64,000 nt of DNA from Azospirillum tabaci. Lineage in GTDB: Bacteria; Pseudomonadota; Alphaproteobacteria; Azospirillales; Azospirillaceae. This document shows positions 43,544-61,451 of the stretch, piece by piece (the stretch's first letter is position 1; every line of letters begins with the position of its first letter). Location: NCBI RefSeq assembly GCF_014596085.1, contig NZ_JACCJY010000034.1, forward strand, positions 1 to 64,000, in the 5' to 3' direction. A program made the position numbers and the translations under genes. Below the pieces are notes generated by a model that was not told the DNA's origin, did not search any database, and saw nothing but the letters and a program-made list of their open reading frames with translations.

Positions 43544-44842
43544 ATGATCCTGTCGAACCTTTTCGTCGATCTCAGCCTTCTGAGAACCAACCCCGATTTC
43601 CGCCGCGTCCTGATCGCCCGGACGATCTCGCTGATGGCGCTCGGCCTGCTGTCGGTGGCGGTGCCGCTTCAGGTCTACGCCCTCACCGGGTCGAGCCTTC
43701 AGGTCGGGATCGCCGCCGCCTGCGACGGTGTCGGCATGTTCCTGGGCCTGCTGCTGGGCGGCGTGCTGGCCGACCGCATGGACCGCCGCCGCCTGATCCT
43801 GGTCGCCCGCGGCGTCTGCGGCCTGGGCTTCCTCGGGCTGGCCGCCAACGCGGCGCTGCCCTCCCCGTCCCTGCCGGCGATCTACGCCCTGTCCTTCTGG
43901 GACGGCTTCTTCGGAGCCATCGGCGTCAACGCCCTGATGGCGGCGATGCCCCATCTCGTCGGGCGCGCCAATCTGGTGCAGGCCCGCGCGCTGGGCATGC
44001 TGTCGATGCGCATCGCCACCATCCTGTCGCCGGCGCTGGGCGGCCTGCTGATCGCCGGGATGGGCGTCGGCTGGGTCTATCTGCTGACGGCGCTGGGCAC
44101 CGGACTGACCGTTCTGACCCTGCTCGGCCTGCCCCGGATGACGCCGGAGGGCGAGGCCGGGGAGAACCCTTTGCGCGCCATGGCACAGGCCTTCGCCTTC
44201 CTCTTCGGCCACAAGGTCATCCTGAGCGTGGTCGCGCTCGGTTGCCTGACCACGGTCGTCACCTCCATCCGCATTCTCTTCCCGGCCTTGGTCGAGGAGG
44301 CGTTCGGCGGCGGCGCCGTCGAGACCGGGCTGATGTACAGCGCCGTTCCCATCGGGGCGACGCTGGGCGCCGCGCTCAGCGGCTGGGCCGCGCGGCTGGA
44401 GCGTCCGGGTCTGGTGATGGGCGGCGCCTGCATGACCGCCTTCGCCTGCGTCGCCGTGATCGGGGCCGCCGGAAGCCTCCCCGGTGGTTTCCCCAGTGGT
44501 TTCCCCAGTGGTTTCCCTAGTGGTTTCTATGTGGCGCTGCCCGTGTTGGTGCTGTTCGGCTATGCCACTTCCATCGCCTCGCTTCTGGAATACAGCATGG
44601 TGCAGGGCCACACGCCCGACCATCTGCTGGGCCGCGTCAACAGCCTGTGGACCGCGCAGGACGTGTTCGGCGACAGCGCCGGGACCATCGGCATGGGCCT
44701 GCTGGCGACGCTGCTGAGCCCCGCCGTCGGAATTCTGGCGCTGGGGCTGGGCGCGCTGACGCTCGCCGCCGCCGTGACCGCCGCCGCCACCACGATGCGC
44801 GGAGCGCCGATGAGCGACCCCGCCCTGGAGGGAACCGGATGA
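43544..44842 (+). CDS. entS: MFS siderophore exporter, EntS-like
   Basis: The 432-residue protein has twelve predicted helices and the MFS loop GGVLADRMDRRRLIL between helices 2 and 3. The N-terminus LFVDLSLLRTNPDFRRVLIAR closely resembles EntS, the enterobactin exporter. Position between the receptor and the DHB genes supports this role. The start at 43544 is chosen because it gives the EntS-like N-terminus; a longer frame to 43460 is arginine-rich. A 12-bp tandem repeat (44483-44527) adds FPSG units in a loop near residue 320. The stop overlaps the next gene by 4 bp. Confidence 0.9.
   Translation: MILSNLFVDLSLLRTNPDFRRVLIARTISLMALGLLSVAVPLQVYALTGSSLQVGIAAACDGVGMFLGLLLGGVLADRMDRRRLILVARGVCGLGFLGLAANAALPSPSLPAIYALSFWDGFFGAIGVNALMAAMPHLVGRANLVQARALGMLSMRIATILSPALGGLLIAGMGVGWVYLLTALGTGLTVLTLLGLPRMTPEGEAGENPLRAMAQAFAFLFGHKVILSVVALGCLTTVVTSIRILFPALVEEAFGGGAVETGLMYSAVPIGATLGAALSGWAARLERPGLVMGGACMTAFACVAVIGAAGSLPGGFPSGFPSGFPSGFYVALPVLVLFGYATSIASLLEYSMVQGHTPDHLLGRVNSLWTAQDVFGDSAGTIGMGLLATLLSPAVGILALGLGALTLAAAVTAAATTMRGAPMSDPALEGTG
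44483..44527 (+). repeat. in-frame 12-bp tandem repeat within entS
   Basis: About 3.75 copies of AGTGGTTTCCCC (the first unit starts GG, and one C-to-T change lies in the third) encode repeated FPSG in a loop between helices of the exporter. Copy-number change by slippage would keep the frame. Confidence 0.9.
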
Positions 44843-45924
44843 TGACCCGCGCCATGCCGATCCTGCTGACCGCCGCCCTGCTCGCCGCCGCGCTTCCCGC
44901 CGCCGCCCAGACGCGGGTGAAGGTGACGGCGGTGGTCGCCGCCCCCGTCCGCCAGACGCTGTACCTGCCCGGCACGCTGGTGTCGCCGCAGAGCAGCGCC
45001 CTGTCCGCCCAGGTCGAAGGCCGGGTGGACGACCTGCTGGTCGAGGCCGGCGACCGGGTGGAGGTTGGACAAACCCTGCTGCGGCTGGACGACACCCTCG
45101 CCCGGCTGGATCTGGAACGGCTGGAGCATTCCCTGGCCGAGGCGGAGCACCTGCAACGCGACGCCCTGCGGCTGGCCCGCGAGGCGGAGGCGCTGGCCGG
45201 CGTGCAGAGCGTCTCGCAGTCCCGCTACCGCACGCAGCTCGCCCAGGCCGCCATCGAGGAGGCCAAGGTCCGCCAACTTCGCGCCGCCGTCGCCATTCAA
45301 AGGGAACAGATGGCGCGTCACGCGCTGACCGCGCCCTTCGCCGGTGTGGTGACCGAACGGCGCACCGAACGCGGGCAATGGGTGGGGGCGGGCGTCTCTG
45401 TGCTTCAGCTCACCGCCACCGACCCGCTGCGCGTCGTCGTTGATGTGCCGGAGCGCCAGCACGGGCGCATCACCGCCGGCACGCCGGTCACCGTTCTGGT
45501 CGCCGACGCGCCGGACGGGGCCGGCATCGGTGCGGCGGTCGAGCGGGTGGTGCCCGCCGCCGATCCGGTCAGCCGCAGCTTCCGCATCCACATCGCGCTT
45601 CCCAACCCCGAAGGCCGGCTCATGCCCGGCATGTCGGCGCGCGTCAGAGTCGCGCTCGGCCCGGCGCCGGGAGCGGCGGAGATCGCGCTCCAGGTCCCGG
45701 CGGACGCGGTGCAGCGCCATCCCGACGGCAGCGCCCGCGTCTGGGTGGTCCAGCGCGGCGGCGATGGGGCGGTGGCCCGCCCGGTGGCGGTGCGCACGGG
45801 CCGCCATTCCGGCGACCACGTGGAGGTCCTCAGTCCCGAGCTTCGTCCCGACGATCTGGTGGTCGTCCAGGGCAACGAGGGCCTGCGCCCCGACCAGCCG
45901 GTCGTCCCGGACATGGTGGGGTGA
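44839..45924 (+). CDS. RND efflux periplasmic adaptor (membrane-fusion protein)
   Basis: The 361-residue protein has a signal peptide (about 1-23, ending LPAAAQ), a lipoyl-like half-motif (VEGRVDDLLVEAGDRVEVGQTLLRLDD), a coiled-coil hairpin (about 90-155) and the HALTAPFAGVVTERRTERGQWV second lipoyl half. Beta-barrel and membrane-proximal domains follow to the end. It pairs with the RND pump encoded 232 bp downstream. The ATG overlaps the entS stop (ATGA), with GGAGG upstream, so it is translationally coupled to siderophore export. Confidence 0.92.
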   Translation: MMTRAMPILLTAALLAAALPAAAQTRVKVTAVVAAPVRQTLYLPGTLVSPQSSALSAQVEGRVDDLLVEAGDRVEVGQTLLRLDDTLARLDLERLEHSLAEAEHLQRDALRLAREAEALAGVQSVSQSRYRTQLAQAAIEEAKVRQLRAAVAIQREQMARHALTAPFAGVVTERRTERGQWVGAGVSVLQLTATDPLRVVVDVPERQHGRITAGTPVTVLVADAPDGAGIGAAVERVVPAADPVSRSFRIHIALPNPEGRLMPGMSARVRVALGPAPGAAEIALQVPADAVQRHPDGSARVWVVQRGGDGAVARPVAVRTGRHSGDHVEVLSPELRPDDLVVVQGNEGLRPDQPVVPDMVG

Positions 45925-45928
45925 AAAA

Positions 45929-46127
45929 CCCCTCTCCCGCCTCTCGCGCCCGCATGCGGGCGCTGACGGCGTCAGGCGGCCTTTGGCCGCTGAGAGCCCC
46001 GGGAGAGGGTGGCCCGAAGGGCCGGGTGAGGGTCCTGCGAGGATCAAGACGCCAATCCTTGGCAGCACCCTCACCCTTCCCACGCCTTCGGCGTGGGCCC
46101 CTTCCCTCTCCCGGGGCGGGAGAGGGA
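45929..46127. repeat. intergenic palindromic repeat (family A, copy 2, with nested insert)
   Basis: The right two thirds (about 46010-46127) align closely with copy 1 at 27765-27904: GGTGAGGGT, CACCCTCACCCTTCCC, and a terminal CCCTCTCCCGG-GCGGGAGAGGG. The left palindrome is interrupted by about 56 bp (45941-45996) flanked by CTCTC and GAGAG. This insert contains three further palindromes: GCGCCCGCATGCGGGCGC (45946-45963), TGACGGCGTCA (45964-45974) and GCGGCC-TTT-GGCCGC (45976-45990). It separates the adaptor gene from its pump gene. Confidence 0.8.
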
Positions 46128-46156
46128 GCATTCAAGTTTCCTTACCCGGAGTCGCG

Positions 46157-49100
46157 ATGACCCGCCTGATCCTGCGCAACCCGCTGGCCGCCCTGGTGTC
46201 GGTCCTGATCCTGTGCCTGCTGGGCGCGGTGTCGGTCTTCCGCATTCCGGTGCAGATGATCCCCGACATCAGCCCGCGCCGGATCATGGTGGAAACCAAC
46301 TGGCCCGGCGCCACCCCGCAGGACGTCGAGCAGGAAATCCTGATCGAGCAGGAGAAATACCTGCGCGCCATCCCCGGCCTCGTCCGCCTCTCCTCCGGCG
46401 CCGAGTTCGGCGGCGGTCAGGTGGAGTTGGAATTCCCCTCCGGCACCTCCGTCGACGAGGCGCTGATCCACATCGACAACGCGCTGTCGCAGGTCACCGA
46501 CTATCCGGAGACGGTGGACCGCCCGCGCATCGTCGCCGAATCCGCGACGGCGGAGCCCTTCCTGTTCTTTGGCGTCGAACGGCTGGACGGCTCTACCGAC
46601 GCGGAATCCATCCAGCGCGAGACCAACTGGATCGAGAACGTCCTGCGCCCGCGGCTGGAGCGTGTGGCCGGCGTGGCGAAGGCCGAGGTGATCGGCGGGG
46701 CCGCGCAGGAGATCCACATCCTGCTCGACCCGCTGAAGCTGTCCGCCCGGAACCTGAATGTGGGGACGGTGCGCGACGCCGTCCGGGCGCGCAACCGCGA
46801 CGTATCCGGCGGCGACCGTGACTTCGGCAAGCGGCGCTATTTCCTGCGCACCATCGGGCGCTTTTCCGACCTGGAGGATCTGGCCGACCTGATCGTCGCG
46901 CGCGAGAACAGCACGGCCATCCGCCTGCGCGACGTCGGATCGGTGACCATGGCGACGAAAGAGGCGCGCAGCGTCGCCTTCGCCGACGGGCGCCCCACCC
47001 TGCTCGTCACCATCGGCAAACGGGCCGGCGCCAACGTCATCGCCGTCAAGGACGCGGTGACCGAGGCGGTGGAGGAGCTGAACCGCCACGCCCTGAAGGA
47101 GCGCGGTCTGTCCATGCGGCTGCTGTCGGAGGACGTGCGCTACATGGAACGGTCCATCGACAATGTGCTGAGCAACCTGATCGCCGGCAGCGTGCTGGCC
47201 GCGGTGGTGCTTCTGCTGTTCCTGCGCTCCGTCCCGGCGACCGCGGCGGCGGCGGCGAGCATACCGGTCTGCACGCTGGCGACCCTGCTGGTCCTGGCGG
47301 CGGCCGGGCGCAGCATCAACGTGATCTCGCTGTCCGGCGTCGCCTTCGCCATCGGCATGACGCTGGACAACAGCGTGGTCGCGCTGGACGCCATCGCCCG
47401 CCACCTGCGCATGGGCAAATCGCGCGCCGCCGCGACCGAAGACGGCATCGCCGAGGTGTGGCCGGCGATCCTGTCCTCGACTCTCACCACCGTCCTGGTT
47501 TTCCTGCCGGTGCTCTTCATCACGGCGGAGGCCGGGCAGCTCTATTCCGACATCGCCATCGCCATCACCGGCGCCGTCGTGATGTCGATGTTCGCCGCCC
47601 TGGTTCTGGTTCCGGTGGTCGCCGGGCGCTGGTCGGTGGCGTCCCCGGCAGGAAAGTCTCCGCAGAAGGAGGGCGCGTTGGGTGTGGCGGTGCGCTGGAT
47701 GCTGCGCAGCGCCCGGCGGGAGCTGGCGATCCTCGCCGTCTCCGCCGCGGCCATGGTGGCCGTCATGCTCACCATGGTGCCGCCCGCCGAATATCTGCCG
47801 GAGGGCGAGGAGGCCACCGTCTTCAGCTTCATGTCCGCCCCGCCCGGCTACAGCATGGAGTCGATGCAGGAGGTCTGGCGGCAGATCGACCCGCTGCTGA
47901 GCCGTCAAGTGGGCGCGGCAAGCACCGACGCCGAGACCGGCATTCCGCCGCTGCGGGTCAATCTGAGCTTCATCCGGCCCGGCTTTATCCGCTTCGTGAC
48001 GGAGCCGGTGGATCCCGCCGACACCGACGCGCTGATCGCCAACGTCACCAAGCGGATGCGGGCGATTCCCGGCATGCGCGGCTTCGCCGCGCGCGGGTCG
48101 ATCTTCTCCGGCAACAGCGGCGGCGCCCGTGCCATCCGGCTGGAGCTGAGCGGCGGCGACCTGACCACGCTCTACGCCACGGCGCTGACGGTGCTCGACC
48201 GCGCGGGCGACCTGTTCCCCGACGGGCAGGTCAACAGCGACCCCTCCCCGCCCACGCTGGCCATGTCGCAGCCCTTCTTGGAGCTGCACCCGAACTGGGA
48301 GCGCGCGGGCGAGATGGGCATCGGGCTGGCCGAGCTGGGCTACACGCTGCGCGCCTATTCGGACGGCGCCTTCGCCGACGAGTATCTGCTGAATGACGAG
48401 ACGTTGGACATTTATCTGCGGCTGGCCGGGGGCCTGGGCCGCGACCGCCAGAGCTTCGCCGATCTGGTGCTCCACACCGGCCGCGGCGCCCCGGTGCCGC
48501 TCTCCAGCCTCGCCGAGCTTAGGGAAACCGTGGGTTCCTCCAGCATCGCGCGGATCGACGGGTTCCGGACGGTCACCCTGACCATCATCCCGCCGAGGTC
48601 GGAGGCGCTGGAATCCGGCATCGCCGCGGTGCGGACCGATCTGGTGGACCGGTTGCGCGCCGAGGGCGTGATCCCCGACGGGATGAGCACCCGCATCACC
48701 GGGGCCGGCGGGTCCCTGGACGAGCTGCGCTCCTCCCTGGCCGGCGGATTCCTGCTGGCGCTCGCCATCACCTATCTGGTTCTGGTCGCTGTCTTCTCGC
48801 ACTGGGGCTATCCGCTGATCATCATGGCGGTGGTGCCCACGGGGATCGGCGGCGGGCTGGTCGGGTTGTGGCTCTACAACCTCGTCGCCGGCCTGTCCGG
48901 AGGCTTCGGCCCGCCCCAGCCCTTCGACGTGCTGACCATGATGGGCTTCCTGGTGCTGGTCGGGACGGTGGTGAACAACCCGATCCTGATCGTTGAGCAG
49001 GCCGCCGTGAACCGACGGGCGCACGGCATGTCCGGGGCGGAGGCCATCGCCGACGCCTTGCAGAGCCGACTGCGCCCCATCCTGATCACCACGGTGACGA

Positions 49101-49309
49101 CCGTCGCCGGCCTGATCCCGATGGTCGCGGTGTCCAGCGCCGGGACGGAGCTGTACCGCGGGCTGGGGCTGGTTGTGCTGTGCGGCCTTCTCATCTCCAG
49201 TCTGGTGACGGTGACGGTCCTGCCCGTGGTGCTGTCGCTGGTCTTCCGCCTGTCCGACCGGCTGAACGCCCTTGCGCACGTCCGGAGGGTGGCAGGGGCG
49301 GGCGACTGA
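46157..49309 (+). CDS. RND-family inner-membrane efflux pump
   Basis: The 1050-residue protein starts TRLILRNPLAALVSVLIL and has the usual twelve helices and two large periplasmic domains (about 33-330 and 540-850). The first repeat has PDISPRRIMVETNWPGATPQDVEQ. Helix 4 carries GMTLDNSVVALDA, where D-N replaces the D-D pair of AcrB, as in several heavy-metal and Mdt-type subfamilies. No outer-membrane channel gene is adjacent, so it would use a shared TolC-like protein. Its place between entS, the adaptor and entC suggests export or periplasmic recycling of the siderophore, but the substrate is not visible. Confidence 0.92.
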   Translation: MTRLILRNPLAALVSVLILCLLGAVSVFRIPVQMIPDISPRRIMVETNWPGATPQDVEQEILIEQEKYLRAIPGLVRLSSGAEFGGGQVELEFPSGTSVDEALIHIDNALSQVTDYPETVDRPRIVAESATAEPFLFFGVERLDGSTDAESIQRETNWIENVLRPRLERVAGVAKAEVIGGAAQEIHILLDPLKLSARNLNVGTVRDAVRARNRDVSGGDRDFGKRRYFLRTIGRFSDLEDLADLIVARENSTAIRLRDVGSVTMATKEARSVAFADGRPTLLVTIGKRAGANVIAVKDAVTEAVEELNRHALKERGLSMRLLSEDVRYMERSIDNVLSNLIAGSVLAAVVLLLFLRSVPATAAAAASIPVCTLATLLVLAAAGRSINVISLSGVAFAIGMTLDNSVVALDAIARHLRMGKSRAAATEDGIAEVWPAILSSTLTTVLVFLPVLFITAEAGQLYSDIAIAITGAVVMSMFAALVLVPVVAGRWSVASPAGKSPQKEGALGVAVRWMLRSARRELAILAVSAAAMVAVMLTMVPPAEYLPEGEEATVFSFMSAPPGYSMESMQEVWRQIDPLLSRQVGAASTDAETGIPPLRVNLSFIRPGFIRFVTEPVDPADTDALIANVTKRMRAIPGMRGFAARGSIFSGNSGGARAIRLELSGGDLTTLYATALTVLDRAGDLFPDGQVNSDPSPPTLAMSQPFLELHPNWERAGEMGIGLAELGYTLRAYSDGAFADEYLLNDETLDIYLRLAGGLGRDRQSFADLVLHTGRGAPVPLSSLAELRETVGSSSIARIDGFRTVTLTIIPPRSEALESGIAAVRTDLVDRLRAEGVIPDGMSTRITGAGGSLDELRSSLAGGFLLALAITYLVLVAVFSHWGYPLIIMAVVPTGIGGGLVGLWLYNLVAGLSGGFGPPQPFDVLTMMGFLVLVGTVVNNPILIVEQAAVNRRAHGMSGAEAIADALQSRLRPILITTVTTVAGLIPMVAVSSAGTELYRGLGLVVLCGLLISSLVTVTVLPVVLSLVFRLSDRLNALAHVRRVAGAGD

Positions 49310-49351
49310 GTCCGAACGCGAGAGAAACATATTCGGTAATGCAAAAAATAC

Positions 49352-49380
49352 TTGCGACCCTCGAAGCATAATCCTATATT
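49352..49380 (+). promoter_or_regulatory. sigma-70 promoter of the entC operon
   Basis: TTGCGA (49352-49357) and TATATT (49375-49380) are separated by exactly 17 bp. A Fur box begins at the last base of the -10, which fits iron repression. The predicted transcript start near 49387 leaves about 155 nt of leader before the chosen entC start. Confidence 0.65.
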
Positions 49381-49400
49381 GCGAATAATAATCATTCGCA
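49380..49400 (+). promoter_or_regulatory. perfect 7-7-7 Fur box before entC
   Basis: TGCGAAT (49380-49386) and ATTCGCA (49394-49400) are perfect inverted arms around AATAATC. The 21 bp can be read as two overlapping 7-1-7 Fur units. It overlaps the -10 and the expected transcription start, so Fur-Fe would block the entCEBA-NRPS operon. Confidence 0.85.
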
Positions 49401-49543
49401 TATATATGCGAACGCGATCCGCGGTCCCGGCAGAAAGCCGGCGGCGATTCCCGCGCCCGCCCGGACCTTCGAACGGCGCGCATTTTTCCGACCATGTCAA
49501 CGTCGTCCGCGCTGGCGGATGGACAGTGGAGGCTCGTGTTTCC

Positions 49544-50745
49544 ATGGACGTTCTACCCCTGCCCGCCGGGGAGCGGCCGCTCGGCGGCCGTTCCGACCCG
49601 GAATTCGCCTTCGCCTCACGCGGCCGCGTCCTGAGAGCCTACGGCGTGGACGAGCGGCTGGACGTGGCTCTCGACGACCGCAGCTTTGCCGATGGCCGGT
49701 GGGAGGAGGCCCTGGACCGCGCTTTCCGCCGCCGCAAGGCCCAGGGTGTCGAGAATCCCATCCTGGTCGGCACCGTCCCCTTCGACGGACGCCAGCACGC
49801 CCGCCTGTTCATCCCCAAGCACTGCGATCACGAGGACGCCGGCCGCATCGCCGCCGACCCCGACCCCGTCGCGCTGACCGCCATCGAGGAAACGGTGGGG
49901 CGCGGCGCCTTCGAAGCGGCGGTGGCCCAGGCCATCGGTCTGTTTCGCGACACAGCTTTGAAAAAGGTCGTGCTGTCGCGTCCGCTCGACGTAGAAGCGC
50001 GCGAGTCCTTCGCACCAGGGCGCCTGCTGCGGGCCTTGCTGCGGCAGAATCCCGGAGCCTACGTCTTCGCGGCCCCGGTCGCCTACGGACAGACTCTGGT
50101 TGGGGCGAGCCCGGAGCTGCTGATCCGCAAGACCGGGCGGACCGTGGTCAGCAACCCGCTGGCCGGTTCCGCCCCGCGCAGCCCGTCCGCCGAGGTGGAG
50201 CGCCAGCGCTCCGCCGCCCTGCTCGCGTCCACGAAGGACCGGACGGAACACCGGTACGTCGTCGATGCGGTGCGCGCGGCGCTCGCCCCCCATTGCAACC
50301 CGTTGTCCGTGCCGGACGCCCCCAGCGTGATCCGCACCCCGACCATGCTGCACCTGTCCACCGAGCTGACCGGCGAACTGGCCGATCCCGCGGTTTCGTC
50401 GCTGCGGCTCGCCCACGCGCTGCACCCGACGCCAGCGATCTGCGGCACGCCGACCGACCTCGCCCGCGACGCCATCGACCGGCTGGAGGGCTACGCCCGC
50501 AACTGGTACGGCGGCATGGTCGGCTGGATGGACAGCAGGGGCAACGGCGAATGGGCGCTGTCCATCCGCTGCGGGCTGGTCCAGGGGCGGCGGCTGCGCC
50601 TCTACGCCGGGGCCGGCATCGTCGCGGACTCCGACCCCGCGGCGGAGTGGGAGGAGACGGCGGCGAAGCTGACCACCATGCTGAACCTGTTCGGCGTCGG
50701 CTCCGCCCTGCCCTCCAACGCGGACGTGCCGGTGGAGCTGGCGTC

Positions 50746-50749
<4 letters not shown>
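49544..50749 (+). CDS. entC: isochorismate synthase EntC
   Basis: It converts chorismate to isochorismate, the first step of 2,3-dihydroxybenzoate synthesis. The 401 residues match EntC/DhbC length. Conserved segments are LKKVVLSRPLDV, GASPELLI, a P-AGSAPRS turn, STELTGEL, LHPTPAICGTP and WYGGMVGWMD. ATG at 49544 is preferred, with GGAGG 11 nt upstream; ATG at 49406 in the same frame would add a basic, low-similarity extension and lies within the promoter region. GTGA overlaps entE. Confidence 0.95.
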
Positions 50750-52367
<1,618 letters not shown>

Positions 52368-52371
<4 letters not shown>

Positions 52372-53243
52372 CCATCCGATCCATCGCCCCCTACGCCCTG
52401 CCCACCGCCGCGGAACTGCCGCAGGACAAGGTGTCCTGGAGCGTCGACCCCGCCCGCGCGGTCCTGCTGATCCACGACATGCAGGACTATTTCGTCGGCT
52501 TCTACGGCGCGGCGAACCCGGCCATCGTCAGTTGCATCGACCGGATCGTCCGGCTGAAGCGCCATCTGAAGGCGCTGGGCGTGCCGGTGGTCTACACGGC
52601 CCAGCCGCCGGTGCAGTCCGACGCCGACCGCGGCCTGCTGAACGACCTGTGGGGGCCGGGCCTGACGGCCAAGCCGGACCTCGCGGGCATCGTCGCCCCG
52701 CTGGCCCCGGACGCCGACGACCAAGTGTTGACCAAATGGCGCTACAGCGCCTTCTTCCGCGCCCCGCTGGCCGAAATCATGGCGGAGGCCGGCCGCGACC
52801 AGCTCCTGATCTGCGGGATCTACGCGCACATCGGCGTGATGCAGACGGCGTTGGACGCCTTCATGCGCGGCATCAAGCCCTTCCTGGTCGCCGACGCCAT
52901 CGCCGACTTCTCGCGCGAGGATCACATGATGGCGCTGCGCTACGTCGCGCGCAACGCCGGGCGGACAATCCATTCCGACAGCCTGCTGGCGGCCCCCGCG
53001 GCGGTGCTGAGCAAGGAGGGGCTGCGGCGCATCCTCCTCGCCTCCCTGGATGAGGTGCCGGGGGACGACGACAACCTGATGGATTTCGGTTTGGATTCCA
53101 TCGCGGTGATGCAGGTGGTGGACCGCTGGAAGGCCGCGGGCGTCGAGGTCGGCTTCGCCGAGCTGGCCGCGCAGCCGAGCATCAACGGCTGGTGGGCGCT
53201 GATCGAGCCCCGTCTGGCCGCTTCCGGGCGCGTGGCGGCATGA
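52368..53243 (+). CDS. entB: isochorismatase with aryl carrier domain EntB
   Basis: This 291-residue bifunctional protein has two parts. The isochorismatase domain (about 1-205) has LLIHDMQDYFVGFY, TKWRYSAFF and CGIYAHIGVMQTALDAF. The C-terminal aryl carrier domain (about 215-285) has LMDFGLDSIAVM, where Ser is the phosphopantetheine site. It makes 2,3-dihydro-2,3-DHB and carries DHB to the NRPS. ATGA overlaps link it to entE and entA. Confidence 0.96.
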
Positions 53244-53995
53244 CGGACTTCGCGGGCCGGACCGTCTGGGTGACCGGCGCCGGGCAAGGCATCGGGCGGG
53301 CCGTGGCCGACCTGTTCCACGCCCGCGGCGCCATCGTCGTCGCCTTCGACCGCCACTGGAACGACGGCGGGGAGCGGCCCTACCGCGCCGTGACGCTGGA
53401 CATCGCCGACGCCGACGCGGTCGCCGGAACCTGCGAGGCCTTGTTCGCCGAGGGCACGCGGATCGACGCGCTGGCCAACGTCGCCGGCATCCTGCGCATG
53501 GGACCGGTGGAGACGACGACCGACGCCGACTGGCGCGACAGCTTCGCCGTCAACGTGGCCGGTCCCTTCCACATGATGCGGGCGGTGATCCCGGCCTTCA
53601 AAAGCGGCGGGAGCGGCGGCGCCATCGTCAGCGTGTCGTCCAACGCCGCCCATGTGCCGCGGATCGGCATGGCCGCCTACGGCGCGTCGAAGGCCGCGCT
53701 GACCAGCCTGACCATGACGGTGGGGCTGGAGCTGGCGCCCTACGGCGTGCGCTGCAACGTCGTCTCGCCCGGCTCCACCGACACGCCGATGCAGCGTGCG
53801 CTGTGGAGCGGGCCGGACGGCGCGGCGAAGACCATCCAGGGCAATCCCGGCCAGCACAAGCTCGGCATTCCGCTCGGCAAGCTCGCCACGCCGCGGGACG
53901 TGGCGGAGACGGTGGTTTTCCTCGCCTCCCCCGCCGCTGGCCACATCACCCTGGCCGACCTGCTGGTGGACGGTGGGGCGACGCTCGGGCGCTGA
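53240..53995 (+). CDS. entA: 2,3-dihydro-2,3-dihydroxybenzoate dehydrogenase EntA
   Basis: This 251-residue short-chain dehydrogenase has the NAD motif TGAGQGIG, NVAG, the catalytic serine region SVSSNAAHVPR, and YGASK as the YxxxK pair. It oxidises the EntB product to 2,3-DHB. The ATG overlaps the entB stop. It completes the DHB branch. Confidence 0.95.
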   Translation: MTDFAGRTVWVTGAGQGIGRAVADLFHARGAIVVAFDRHWNDGGERPYRAVTLDIADADAVAGTCEALFAEGTRIDALANVAGILRMGPVETTTDADWRDSFAVNVAGPFHMMRAVIPAFKSGGSGGAIVSVSSNAAHVPRIGMAAYGASKAALTSLTMTVGLELAPYGVRCNVVSPGSTDTPMQRALWSGPDGAAKTIQGNPGQHKLGIPLGKLATPRDVAETVVFLASPAAGHITLADLLVDGGATLGR

Positions 53996-54018
53996 TCCTT
54001 TCATTTCCAGGAATCATC

Positions 54019-54225
54019 ATGACCAACGACCAGTACGTGAATCCCTTCGACGACGAACGTCACGATTTTCTGGCTCTGATGAACGCTGCCGGCCAGTTCA
54101 GCCTGTGGCCGTGCTTCGCCGCGGTGCCGGAGGGCTGGACGGCGGTCTTCGGCCCCGCCGGGCGCGCCGCCTGCCTCGACCACATCGAGGCCGCCTGGAC
54201 CGACCTCACCCCCGCCGCCGCCTGA
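54019..54225 (+). CDS. MbtH-like NRPS chaperone
   Basis: The 68-residue protein has the family core NAAGQFSLWP, then PEGWTAVFGPAGR and CLDHIEAAWTDLTP. The conserved Ser, three Trp, Gly, Cys and final Pro are all present. MbtH-like proteins bind adenylation domains and are often required for their folding or activity. AGGA precedes the ATG at 7-nt spacing. It lies 32 bp before the NRPS it most likely serves. Confidence 0.93.
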   Translation: MTNDQYVNPFDDERHDFLALMNAAGQFSLWPCFAAVPEGWTAVFGPAGRAACLDHIEAAWTDLTPAAA

Positions 54226-54257
54226 CAGCTTTTCAAAGCACTCACGAGGACAGGGCC

Positions 54258-61447
<7,190 letters not shown>

Positions 61448-61451
<4 letters not shown>

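Noticed and set aside
44483..44527. CRISPR-like array
   Set aside because: The repeats are contiguous 12-bp units without spacers and are in frame within a coding gene.
46142..49495. An 1117-codon antisense frame over the RND pump
   Set aside because: It is compositionally biased, without motifs, and exactly covers a well-supported RND gene on the plus strand.
49406..49543. Upstream ATG at 49406 as the entC start
   Set aside because: It lies 6 bp beyond the Fur box with no ribosome site and adds a basic extension unlike EntC. ATG at 49544 gives the normal length.
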